This document shows, piece by piece, positions 39,501 through 49,453 of a DNA stretch of 64,000 bases. The position numbers were made by a program, and so were the translations under genes. Origin of the DNA: Closterium sp. Naga37s-1 (lineage: Eukaryota > Streptophyta > Zygnematophyceae > Desmidiales > Closteriaceae); the NCBI GenBank assembly GCA_947471745.1, contig CANJKZ010000461.1:191001-255000 (forward strand), read 5' to 3'. The notes under the pieces were generated by a model. The model worked only from the letters and a program-made list of their open reading frames with translations, had not been told where the DNA came from and searched no databases. Numbering within the stretch: the stretch's first letter is position 1; the number at the start of each line of letters is the position of its first letter.

Positions 39501-42016
39501 TCCGGGCAACCATGCAGCTTCAGGAAGGTGGGATCGTCACACCACACCCTTCCCTTTTTCTCCCCTCCTAACAATATCTCTCCCCCACCTTCCCCCCCCC
39601 GTGCGCCCATCTCCAGGCAACCATGCAGCTCCAAGCAGATGGGATCGTCACACCAGGCCACTTCACTCCCTCACCCCTTTTCCCCGTCCCCCCTTCCCAC
39701 CTCGCCTTCCCTCCCCCATGCTGCCATCCCCCTCCAGGCAACCATGAAGCTTCAAGAAGATGGCATCGTCACACCGGGCCTCTTCTCTCTCCTCGTTGGC
39801 AGTTCCAAACCAGCCGCCGAACCAGCCACCAAACCGACCCCCGAACCAACTCCCAAACTTCCCGCAAAGCCGTCAACCAAGCCCTCCTCTTCATCCTCCT
39901 CACAAGTGTCCCCCCGCGCCCCCCCTGCCACCCGGGAAAAGAGAGAGATAGAGAGATACGCGAGGAGTGATCTGGAAATGGGGCAGAGACGGGTGTTTCT
40001 GCTGGGGGAGAATCGCTGGGAGGATCCGAATACGTTGATTGGTCGAGGTGGGGAGAGGGACGAGGGGAAGGAGGAGGGCGGGGAGGAGGAGGAGGAGGAG
40101 GAGGAGGAGGAGGAGGAGGAGGAGGAGGAGGAGGAGGAGGAGGAGGAGGAGGAGGAGGAGGAGGAGAGGGGGGAGGTGGAGGGGAAGGGAATGGGGAGAG
40201 GAGGGAGGGATTTGGTGGATGTGAAGGGGAAGGGGAAGAAGGGGAAGAAGGGAGGGGAGAGGGGGTTGAAGCCTGTTGCAGTCTCGTGCTACCAGTGCAG
40301 AGGAGAGGGCAACATCGTCTGCATGGGTGGGTTGTTGTGTCTGGGTTAATATGTGTGTGTGTGTCATGCTTGTGTGTATTGTGTGAGGCATGTATGTGGG
40401 TGGGTGGTTGAAGGGAAGGGGGGTTGAAGCCTGTTGCTGTCTCGTGCTACCAGTGCAGAGGGGAGGGCAACATCGTTTGCATGGGTGGGTTGTTGTGTTT
40501 GGGTTGGTGTGTGTGTGTGTGTCATGCTTGTGTGTGTTGCTTGAGGCATGTATGTGTGTGTGTTTTGGGTCGAGTATAGATTAAAGCCTGTGCCTGTCAG
40601 TGCTACCAGTGCAGAGGGGAGGGCAACGTCGTCTGCATGGGTGGGTTGTTGTGTCTGGGTTATTATGTGTGTGTGTGTGTCATGCTTGTGTGTGTTGCTT
40701 GAGGCATGTGTGTGGGTGGGTGCTTGAAGGGGAGAGGCCACTCGGGACCTAAACAGAGTCTTGAAACGTCTCAAAACCCTCAACCCTAACCCCGTACCTT
40801 GGTCTGGCACTCCTTTGCCAACTCTTCTGTACCCTGCCACCCTGCCTCTGTACCTTGCACTTTCTTGTCGCTCCCCATTACCGTGCAGAGTGTGAGGGCA
40901 CTGGGGACCTTAACATCGGAGAACAGGTTACACCTGCTCCCCCTTACCAACTCCTCCTGGATCCCTCCACCCTGCCTCTGTACCTTGCACTCCCTTGTCG
41001 CTTCCCTTCACCGTGCAGAGTGTGAGGGCATTGGGGATCGTAACATTGAGGAACAGCTTACACCACTCCCCCTTGCCAACTTCCTCTTGCCTTTCCTTGA
41101 TCTCTCAACCCTGTCCCTATACCTTGCACTCCCTTGTGGCTTCCCATTGCAGAGTGTGAGGGCACTGGGGACCTTAACAGTGGGGAACAGGTTACACCGG
41201 CTCCCCCTTGCCAACTCCTCCTTGATCCGCATTGGGACCACATCAATGCTTCTCACCCATCTTCCTTCCCTCCTTGCCCATTTCTCCTACCTTGCACTCC
41301 CTTGTCGCTTCCCTTTTCAGAGTGTGAGGGCACTGGGGACCTTAACATTGCAGACACAGGTGACCCAACATGAATGCTTCTCACCCACCCTCCCTCCTTG
41401 CCCATTTCTCCTTCCTTACACTCCCTTGTCTCTTCCCTTCTTCCCTTTTCAGAGTGTGAGGGCACTGGGGATTTTAACATCGAAGAACAGGTAACCCCAC
41501 GTCCCGCCTCTCCTTCACCCCGCGCCCCCCTTCCCCCCCAACCTCCCCCCCTCGTGCAGAGTGTGAGGGCACTGGGGACCTTAACATTGAAGAACAGGTA
41601 AACCCACAGCCCACACCCCTTCCCCTTCTCCTCCCCCACAACCCCCCCTTTCTCAACCTCCTTTTCACCTACCTTGCTCATTCTTTCTCTCCACTCGCTT
41701 GGATGGTTGTTGATGCGGGTGGGCGTCGACATTCTTGCCCTATTTTTCATATTTGCACAATTTGCTTTCAAGTAGTATTTGATTCTGACCTGGAAGAACG
41801 TCGCTTTGTGTGAGGGCATGTGACATGTATTCTACATAAAGTGCCCAACTTTATTTCCGTTTTTTTTTTTCCTCTCTCGCGCTCCCCTTCCCTGCACCCA
41901 TTGTTTCTTTCTGCCATGTGCAGTTTCTTGACTGGGTGGAGGAGGGTGCTTGTTGCCTCTATTGCAACGGCACCGGAGCCATTACGTGTGATTTGTGCGA
42001 TGGTTCTGGCAAGTGA
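36590..42016 (+). CDS. PTAC5: pTAC5-like plastid nucleoid protein: coiled coil, peptidoglycan-binding-like domain and DnaJ-type zinc finger (645 aa, 5 exons)
   Basis: Exons: 36590-37711, 38168-38263, 39738-40326, 41560-41597 (one of six copies), 41924-42016; all phases fit. An Ala/Ser/Arg-rich N-terminus looks like a transit peptide. A Trp/Glu/Arg coiled coil built on WERE(E/Q) heptads follows at about residues 115-170. The peptidoglycan-binding-like fold is [20 protein letters not shown]...AVKTWQ joined to [20 protein letters not shown] Glu-rich tract precedes four C-x-x-C-x-G-x-G motifs: [16 protein letters not shown] (split by an intron), CLYCNGTG and CDLCDGSG at the very end. This domain set is that of Arabidopsis pTAC5, a component of plastid transcriptionally active chromosomes that supports the plastid-encoded polymerase. 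The long first exon and Glu tract make it larger than the land-plant protein. Introns 2, 3 and 4 hold exon-edge arrays. Confidence 0.85.
37735..37866. repeat. (TA)n-rich microsatellite, pTAC5 intron 1
   Basis: ATATATAC/TATATGTG-type dinucleotide array of about 130 bp just after the exon 1 donor. Confidence 0.95.
37981..38263 (+). repeat. Acceptor-side array: three copies of pTAC5 exon 2
   Basis: GTGCGTGCAG acceptors are followed by GCTGC starts at 37981 (a short fragment), 38056 and 38168 (the real exon). The 38056 copy matches for about 50 bp ([17 protein letters not shown]) and then diverges. Confidence 0.9.
38272..38680. repeat. 21-bp minisatellite, about 19 nearly perfect copies
   Basis: The unit GTGATAGGAAGAGAAGGAAGG repeats without visible variation in pTAC5 intron 2. 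At 21 bp it leaves all frames open; long ORFs on both strands here are artefacts. Confidence 0.97.
38832..38942. repeat. Cluster of TTTTGAG-type palindromes
   Basis: Contains GCTTTTGAGTCGACTAAAA at 38831, a larger hairpin with AATCACTTTTGA/TCAAAAGTGATT arms at about 38871-38906, and ACTTTTTAGTCGACTCAAAAG at 38922. A related ATCTTTGAGGCACCTCAAAT lies near 39030. Confidence 0.85.
39357..39800 (+). repeat. Acceptor-side array: four copies of the 5' edge of pTAC5 exon 3
   Basis: GCAACCATG(C/A)AGCT...GGTATCGTCACACC starts at 39357, 39506, 39617 and 39738 (the real exon). The first two have lost the AG acceptor (ATG and GG); the last two keep CCAG. Confidence 0.92.
40080..40166 (+). repeat. (GAG)n microsatellite coding poly-Glu
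   Basis: About 29 GGA units within pTAC5 exon 3 code an uninterrupted Glu tract. Confidence 0.97.
40267..40640 (+). repeat. Donor-side array: three copies of the 3' edge of pTAC5 exon 3
   Basis: GTGCTACCAGTGCAGAGG...TGCATGG|GTGGGT ends at 40326 (the real exon), 40484 and 40640, 156-158 bp apart, each carrying one zinc-finger half (CYQCRGEG). Confidence 0.92.
40889..41597 (+). repeat. 38-bp exon in six tandem copies (pTAC5 exon 4)
   Basis: Copies at 40889-40926, 41019-41056, 41153-41190, 41321-41359, 41453-41490 and 41560-41597 all code [12 protein letters not shown] or a variant after an AG acceptor. Most keep a GT donor; 41056 is followed by CT and 41190 and 40926 by GTTAC. The length is not a multiple of three, so splicing two copies would shift the frame. 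Confidence 0.93.
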
Positions 42017-42734
42017 GTGTACGTTGGTAGTAAATTTGATGTTTCCCAGTAACTGTTTCATAGTCGTTCGAAGGTACAAGTGCACTCAACACAACCTGTG
42101 TCGCGGATATTGCATCGCCTCTGCTGGTCCTGCAAAATTACAGGAAGGCGTGTGGTCGAGACACGCTCTCCAAGTCCAAAGGTCGTGCTGCAAACCCTAT
42201 AACGAATGCCACCCCACGGCTCTTTGCAGCGGTCTCCACTCTGTAAAATACACGTGTACAATGTGCTATTAACGAGCAAATCGCACTGCTGAGTAAGCGG
42301 GCGCCTCGAGAAGGCGGCTCAGGAGATTGGCAGATTCGGTTGGAATGCAAAATGGAATCGCGCAGGACCTGCGACTCATCTGCTCCACCCGATTGTCAAT
42401 CGATGATCGATCGACGATGAGTCATCCAAGATTGATAGATGATCCAACGATTCTCCGCAGACTTGGCTGCACGAAAATTGGACAAGTCGCCGCCACCAGC
42501 CAATAACACCCGCACACTACCATGTCGCATCGAGTCAATAGTAGTCTTCAGACTCAAAACTCAACTCTATTCCAGCTCACTCACGTTTCTTGCACAACAG
42601 CTGGAGCAGATAGTACCTTCTAGGAACAGACACAAGTAAAGGCGTTTCCCTGAAGTTGGCTTCTCGAGCTCTTCTGGTTTCCATTCAGGCATAGTTTCAA
42701 TCCGATATTGCGTGCCGCTCGTAGAATCTATACA
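42017..42734. other. Intergenic DNA without recognised features
   Basis: No RNA gene or conserved ORF; short GATCGATCGA-type words at 42395-42440. Confidence 0.5.
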
Positions 42735-44151
42735 ATGACCCCAGCGGAGAAGTCCTTTCTGCTACTCAGCCCGTCGTCAAGGCTCCGACAAATGGCGGTG
42801 GATTCTTCTGTTTACGTTTACCCCATCCTCAAAATCGCCTTCATTATTGTCACATTGGCTCTGCTGTGCATGTTCGGCACGCATGAGTACTACGAGGTGC
42901 AAGAGCAAATCAAAGAGTTTTACGATGAAATCGAAAAGGCGCCGTGTAACAACACCGCAATACTGTACATCTCCCGATCGAAATATTTCTTCTGCCCAAT
43001 AGCCCCCTCAGCTTCCACGGAGACAGCTGCGGAAAGAACGGAAGCGGGACTTGCGGCGGCAAGGGCGGCGAACCAGCCTTCGAAAAGCAGCGACAGCGCA
43101 GCTGTCGACGAGGAGATTGACGAGCCCGAGCCGCCACGCGACGGGTGCGACGAAGCGTGGGAGTGGTTCACCGACACCAGCGGCGGCGGCGTCGGCGGCG
43201 GCGGAAACAGCGGCGGGGATGACGGCGGAAGTAACGGTGACGAGTCCGCGTCGGCTCCGCGCGGAAGAAAGCTCCCCCAAACCCGACGACGTGCGAAACG
43301 GTCGCCAGCGGATTACGACGCGAACGACCCTACCGGCGTTGACTTCGACGATCAGAATCCGTCCACGTACCCGCCCACGTGGACGCGCGCTTCGGGAATT
43401 CCGCGCCGCGAGCGCGGGAAGAACTGCAAAGCGGAATGGGTTACTTACTCCACCTTTTCCGCCGTGGGACTTAATCGTCTCGCTGACGTCACCAGCATGA
43501 TTAACCTGCCGTCGGCTTGCATCAACCGTGGAACGGATTCCGTCCCCGTCTGGTAGCCGTGCTCGAGTACGTCCAAAGCTTGCCGCCCGACCGCATCGTC
43601 ATCGCAACAGACGCGCTTGATGTAACGCCCGTGCCGTCCTGTACTGCCGACCGTATCATCTCGGCGTTTCTGAGTTTCAACGCGCCGATCGTTTTCGGAG
43701 CAGAGCCGTACTGTTTCCCGGATAGACTCGAGGATAAATACCCGTCGCTCCCGCCGGAAGCAGCGGCGGTAAACACGCAGTTTAAGTACCTCAACGCGGG
43801 GACGTATGTAGGATACGCATGGGCGGTTACTGTTGCGCTTAAAGCCGCTTTAGCAAACCCCGTTAGTTGGTTTGACGATCAACGGGAGTACACTCGGTTG
43901 TTCTTAAACCAAACGCAATTGCTGCCGTTCATCTCCCGATGGAAGTACGAGCAACAGAGCAGTTTGCGGCGGCGGCTGCGGCGCGAATGGCGGTTCGAAG
44001 ATAAGATCTTCAAGTGGCGGCACCTGATGAGGACCATGGAGGCGCGACTCGCGGCGCGACCCGTGATCGTTCTCGACCACATGAACGGGCTGGTTCAGAA
44101 CCTTCTAGGAACCAACGACGATGATTACGAGGTCGTTGATTTGAGGGAGGT

Positions 44152-44187
<36 letters not shown>

Positions 44188-44524
44188 ACAGGAACAGCAG
44201 GAAGGGGAGGAGCGGAACAACCCTGCTAGTAGCAACATCGGCGGCAGCAGCAGCAGCGGCAGCAGGCAAGCGCAACCCTTCCCCCCGCTTCTCCCCCTCT
44301 CGCCCCTCCCCCAATGGCCGTCCGCGTTGCACCTGGGCCTGCGCAACAGACACACGGGCGGGTTCCCGTGCCTTCTGCACGAGCAGGGGGAGAAATTTAA
44401 CAACACGCTGCCCGTGCTACAGCTGCTGATCCGGCTACAGATTGACGAGGCGCGGGCAGGCAAAGGGTATATTCCGTGGTGGCGTGTGGGGTGGCTGCAC
44501 AGAGTGGGCAAGTATAAGACCTAA
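42735..44524 (+). CDS. PLOD-like glycosyltransferase, type II membrane protein, with a one-base frameshift
   Basis: The first frame runs from the ATG at 42735. It has a membrane anchor (LKIAFIIVTLALLCMFG, about residues 33-49) and a Ser/Gly/Glu-rich stem, then VTYSTFSAVGLNRLADVTSMINLP, after which it ends at 43556. The same protein continues in another frame from about 43516: HQPWNGFRPRLVAVLEYV, LPPDRIVIATDALDV, PIVFGAEPYCFP, KYLNAGTYVGYAWAV and a DDQREYTRLF block near VIVLDHMNGLVQNL. These match the GT domain of PLOD/procollagen-type glycosyltransferases, including a DxD-like TDALDV. One base appears missing near 43510-43516; no intron fits. It may be a recent pseudogene, an assembly error or programmed frameshifting. 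No joined sequence is given. The C-terminal coding end is tandemly repeated downstream. Confidence 0.75.
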
Positions 44525-45035
44525 TGCGCTTTTTATAGTGTATGTAGACAAGTTACCCCTGCTACAACTGCTGGTGGTGAGGCTACAGATTGATGAGGCA
44601 AGGGCAGACAACGGGTGGTGGCGTGTAGGGTGGCTGCACCAAGTGGGCAAATATAAAAAAACTAATGCGTTAGTTTGTTGTATGAAGTCAATTTACCTGT
44701 GCTACAGCTGCTGGTGTTGGGGCTACAGATTGACGACGCACGGGCGGGCAAAAGGTACGGTTCGTGATGGCGTGTGTGGTGGTGGCGGCATATAAATGGC
44801 AAGTAGAAGAAATGAGATGCTTTTTGAGTGTATGATGTCACTTGCCCCTGCTACAGCTGTGGTGCGGCTACATATTGGTGAGGAGCAGGCAGGCTACGCT
44901 AAGGGTTGCATTCCGTGGTACCGTAGTTTATGTACAGGAGTAGGCTGGAATAAAAGTACGAGGTGAATTTCAAGTGTAAAGAGTCAGGTTTCCATGCTAC
45001 AGCTGCTGGTGTGGCTACAGATGGACATGGCATGA
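44405..45035 (+). repeat. Five copies of the glycosyltransferase 3' coding end, four beyond the stop codon
   Basis: GTGCTACAGCTGCTG...CGGCTACAGATTGACGAGGC...GTGGGGTGGCTGC recurs near 44409 (coding), 44558, 44697, 44848 and 44996. Similarity falls with distance from the gene, and the last copy keeps only about 45 bp. Spacing is about 140-150 bp. Confidence 0.9.
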
Positions 45036-45447
45036 CAAGGTAGTAATCTCTCAAGCATGCTGTGCTGTGTGACTGTGTGGCCTGGAGTGGCTCTTTTTGT
45101 TCTCACCTGTCAATCTTGGCCGCTGGATGTTAATTGATAAGCTTGATTAGCCCACCAGTAACGTATCTTGGTAGCACCGAAGTACACTTCGAAACGAACA
45201 GTTACAAAGGATACATACCGATACCAGTACAATCATGGTATGTTACCGTACTAGGCAAGTGTGGCTTATATATGCCACATGGACACTATACAGGGTGCAT
45301 CGTAGGCACCACTGATAGAATAGCCTTTCCTACTCCACGCACAATGCTTATTCTGCTCCACTGTCACAGTAGTAGGTAGGAACCCCTTACCATCAGCACG
45401 AGTCCCATTACTCCCTTCACTCCACGAATCCCATGGGGACCTTACTT

Positions 45448-47741
45448 TCAGGCCCCTCCTCCCACAGCAGTGGTAGTGCTGTTGCTAGTCATGTTAGCAC
45501 TGCTTCCGTTTAAACCCTTCTTCGTTTTACCATACGGATGCACTGTCATCTTGACCTTCAACCCCGCCTTGCAGTCGCCGATAAAGCTGCTCCCGAAGTA
45601 GATCGTGGTCCCGACCATGTCTGGTTTGATCCAATAAAGCATCCACCCGACTGGCGAGTAGGGGAAGATGAGTTTTGAGCCGGAGAAATCGCAGGCCGTG
45701 AACTTGGCTTCGGACTCAAAGAGGCGCACGTCGTGAGTCAGAGGGCTCACCCAGCGGAACACTGCAGAAGGGGTTGGGAGGAGGACGGGGGGAGCAGGTG
45801 TGGGGTTGGGGGGAATCTCAGTGGCTTCAGATTCGAAGAGACGCACGTCGTGAGTGAGAGAGGGCTGACCCACGGCAACACTGGCGGCGGTGGGAGCATT
45901 CTTGCTGCGGGCGGATGTGGTACGGCGGCACGCCCCTGTCTGTACTCGTCAATATAATCTACACACGCATTCCGCTATAAGACAACTGTACGCTTACACA
46001 GAACGTAATGCGGGTACAGCTTGGGCGGCGTCCAGTCCCACTGCACACCGCGGCGCCACGGGCGGATGTGGTAAGACATCACGGCCCTGTACTCGTTTTA
46101 AGCGTATTCTGTACTCCGCTATAAGTCAACTGTACACTTACGCAAGACGTAATGCGGGTACAGCTTGGGCGGCGTCCAGTCCCACTGCACGCCGCGATGC
46201 CACGGGCGAATGTGGTATGGCAGCACGCCCCCCACCGTCACCTTGTATGTTCGCACCCCTGGGATCTCTTGAAGATCCCTCCGTGCAGCCTGGGAGGGGG
46301 AAACAGGGAGGGATGGGACCAGAATAATGGGGGTGAGGTTGTGGTATGGCAGCACTCCCCCCACCGTCACCTTGTACGTCCGCACCCCTGGGATCTCCTG
46401 CAGCTGCTTTCGTGTTGCCTGGCGTGTGGGATTGAATAGGTGGTACAGGCAGGGGTGAGATGAGAAGCACGGAGTGGGACCTTGTATGGCAGCACTCCCC
46501 CCACCGTCACCTTGTACGTCCGCACCCCTGGAATCTCCTGCAGCTGCTTTCGAGCGGCCTGCCGGGGTGAAGGAAGAGGCAGGGGTGTGTGTGTGTGGAT
46601 GGGGGCAGTGGGACTGAGTTGGGAACAGCAGCAACACGGCCCCCATCGTCACCTTGTACGTTCGCACTCCTGGGATCTCCTGAAGCTGCTTGCGTGTGGC
46701 CTGGGAGGGGAGAACGCGGAGGGAAACGGAGGGAGAGGGAGGGATGAGATAAGAAGCAGGGAGAGGTGACGTGGTACGAAGACAGTTCGCCCCTCACCGT
46801 CACCTTGTCCGTCCGCACCCCTGGGATCTCCTGAAGGTCCCTGTGTGCGACCTGCCAAGGTTATAAAGGGGAAGGGGGAGGGAGGGAGGGGGAAGTGAGT
46901 GTTGAGAGTCATGAGCGGAAGCAGCACTCCCCCCCACCGTCACCTTGTACGTGGGCACCCCTGGCATCTTCTGAAGGTCCCTGCGCGCGGCCTGGGGCGT
47001 GGGGAAGGGAAAAGGTGGGAGAGCGAGGGATGAGAGAAGATGCAGGGGGTGAGGATGTGGTATGGCAGCACCCCCCCACAGTCACCTTGTACGTCTGCAC
47101 TCCTGTGATTTCCTGAAGAGCCCTCCGCACAGCCTGTGTAAGAGGGGTGGGGTGAGACGATTAACAAGGGCGGATGTGGTATGGCATCACCCCCCCACCG
47201 TCACCTCGCACCCCTGGAAGCTTCTGCAGGTCCCTACCCGCGGCGTGGGATGTTTTGATTTAAGTCGACTCAACGCACTTCTGCGGTCCCTACGCGCGGC
47301 GTGGGATGAAAGGGGGCAGGGGGAGAGGAGGGAGGGAGGGGTGGGATAAGAAGCAGGGGGTGGGGAAGTGGGGGAGCGAGCGCGGATGGGCGGTGATGGT
47401 CGCGCACGGCAGAGGCACGCCCGCCAACGTCACCTCGCCAAAATCGTTTCGCGAATGGCGATTGGAGCCTTGCGCAGCGTGCGATACGGGGGAGGGCCAC
47501 GGGGAGAGAAGCGCGCGCGGGTGGAGAGAGGGAGGGGAGGGGGAGAGGGGAGGAGGTGGAGGGGAAAGGAGGAGCGCGTCGAGTCGCGCGGCGCAAGTAA
47601 GAGTGCGGCGGCTGTGGGCTGGACTGGTGAGTCGACTCCGAAATCGATCTTCCGACTGACCTGTCCTTGCAGAACGAGGCTGGCGAAGATAGCGACGATT
47701 AGGTAACCCGCCGCAAGCCGTCTCGCGGTAGTCGGTTTCAT
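45448..47741 (-). CDS. Phytocyanin-like (ENODL-type) secreted protein A (180 aa, 3 exons)
   Basis: Exons 47741-47661, 46289-46142 and 45761-45448 join in phase. Exon 1 is a signal peptide (LAAGYLIVAIFASLVLQ). The body has YKVTVGGVLPYHIRPW, a FRWVSPLTHDVRLFESEAKF strand, CDFSGSKLIF and YFGSSFIGDCKAGLKVKM, the phytocyanin pattern of a V-G-G start, an H-N-V-like strand and a final C-x-A-G-x-K strand. Of the copper ligands only the first His (THDV) is evident. The C-G, the His before the second Cys and the Met are replaced (FGSS, GDC, AGL), as in early nodulin-like proteins that do not bind copper. The two disulfide Cys are kept. It shares exon number, a 27-codon first exon and phases with the gene at 49454-50392. 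Intron 1 is full of exon-2 copies. Confidence 0.72.
45735..45890 (-). repeat. Acceptor-side copy of the 5' edge of phytocyanin A exon 3
   Basis: The segment for SPLTHDVRLFESEA occurs at the real exon (start 45761) and again about 110 bp upstream in transcription, near 45875-45825. Confidence 0.88.
45895..46142 (-). repeat. Donor-side copies of the 3' edge of phytocyanin A exon 2
   Basis: The WDWTPPKLYPHYVL segment with a TGTAAG-type donor recurs near 46065-46000, and a shorter fragment near 45935-45895, in intron 2. Confidence 0.8.
46142..47450 (-). repeat. Acceptor-side array: nine copies of the 5' edge of phytocyanin A exon 2
   Basis: The sequence for LQEIPGVRTYKVTVGGVLPY recurs with its GTGACGGTGGGG core near 46235 (the real exon), 46365, 46503, 46645, 46795, 46935, 47080, 47195 and 47425. 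Spacings are mostly 115-150 bp. Most copies keep an AG acceptor followed by a GC-rich Ala/Arg codon stretch; only the last extends to a donor. Confidence 0.93.
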
Positions 47742-49453
47742 GGCGGCAAGCGAGTCGCCCCGACGGGTTCCGATGCGGCCCCGAGTTGTCTTGAAGTTAG
47801 CCTCGGAGGCGACAACTTGAAGCGACTTTTGAAGGAAACGACGGCTCTGCTTCTAAAGAGGTAAGCGACTCGACCGGCTTAAATGATTGAACGAATGAAG
47901 GGTTCACGAGTTGTGGACCCTGGAAGCCGTGGAGCTTCGCGAGGAATTCACAGGCTGCGTCGTCGAAGACAGTTGCCGGTTATAAACGAGATATCGCGAA
48001 GGCGATGCTGTTGATGTAAGAAAGAGTCGTTGATAAGCAAGAGAGTGAGTTGGTGTTGTGTGTCAGAACGAGAATGCAACTGCGTACGAACTGAAGCTAC
48101 TAGCTGCTGTCTGTACAGTATTTAGTATAGAGGCGAGTAGACCAGTCGAGCGGAGCAATCGAGTGGAGGAGTCGAGGGGAGCGGTCTGTATGGTTAGCGA
48201 GCGAGCAAATTGCCGATTGCCCCTTTTTCTCGCCCACACTTACGGACGCTCCTTTTCCGAAGCGGGTCCGCGCTCCGTGGTTGGATTCGGTGTAATTAGG
48301 GCGCATTCCTGCACTTCGGGTCATCAGCACTTCGGGTCATCCGAATTAAATTTTGGCTGGGCGCGCGATTTGCGATTTGACTTTGGGTTATCCGAATCGG
48401 AAACTTTCAGTGGTCCCAAATGTTCGGAAGACCCAAACACGGGAAGACCCGAAGCCAGGAATGCGCCCTTAGGTCTGCAACATTTCCCCCGTGATGCTGC
48501 TTGTTATGGGGGCGTGCAGCACGGTCAATAGCTCTTCCACGAAGCCAAACCTCAGGGATGCCGAGCCTTAGTTTGTCAGCGTTTGTGTCGACGAACCTCT
48601 CGAACCTAGTTTGGAAGCTATGCCAGAGAGGACCTTTCAGGCTTGGAACGGACTACAGTTCAGTATAAGCAGCAAACTCGCGTATCATTGGACCGACGAA
48701 TTCAGGTCCGGTGTGGCCGAGAAGCTTGACCCTAGGCGAACTTCAGCTGAAATGCGCTGGTTGGCTGGCAGGCTCCCTCCCTGCCCTGTCACCCAACCAC
48801 ACGCGTGGAGCACCGAACTCTGAAACGACGTTGTCGGCGGCACGTTCTCAGAGTGGTTCGGTCATCGAACAAAACAGAAATACAGTTTAGGGGCAAATGT
48901 AGCCAGAAAATAATAGATGCATCAAGATTATCTAGGAAATTGTGTACACCACAATATGGGTTCTGGTGTCCACTACCCGTGCACTCTCACAGTATTCGGT
49001 TCGGCTTAAAAAATCATTCTTGCCAGAATTGTGCTCTTGTTATTGGACGTGGCCATGCCAGGCTGAATGCGCTGGCAGAGGAAGGTTCTGCGACACTCAT
49101 GGACGATTCCAGCGATGCAGATATTTCCTCGCTGGCGCCAAAGATGAAGGAGGGCTGTTCCACGTGGTGAAAAAAATGCTGTTGTGGCAATGCCAGCAGC
49201 CCATGACGTCAGTCCTACAGGTCGCGCTAATGCATACCCCGACATCCATTGAGATCACTGTGTAATGTTCGAGCACATTGATAAGTAGATTATGACAAAA
49301 CTATGGACCCAGAAGCATCAAACACGCTTTATTTACAGAGGAGAAAACAAGTTGCTCTAAGCTACCCTCCTCAGCAACACTACCGTACAGCAATGCCTTA
49401 GCCTGGGTCTAGCTGATAAGCCGGTACGAACGAGAACAGAACCTGGTACCGTT
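47742..49453. other. Region between the two phytocyanin-like genes
   Basis: Contains a 170-bp MITE (48299-48468). Plus-strand frames at 48611-48823 and 48942-49265 are open for 70-107 codons, but no family is recognised and no splice model fits. Confidence 0.5.
48299..48468. mobile_element. Tourist-like (PIF/Harbinger) MITE, 170 bp, with TTA target duplication
   Basis: Inverted termini GGGCGCATTCCTG(CA)CTTCGGGTC at the left and its near-perfect inverse at the right are flanked by TTA at 48296-48298 and 48469-48471. No ORF. The termini differ from those of the 521-bp MITE, so this is a second family. Confidence 0.82.

Noticed and set aside
38272-41600. CRISPR-like array of short repeats
   Set aside because: The 21-bp units have no spacers, and the 38-bp units are exons with splice sites and coding constraint in a eukaryotic gene.
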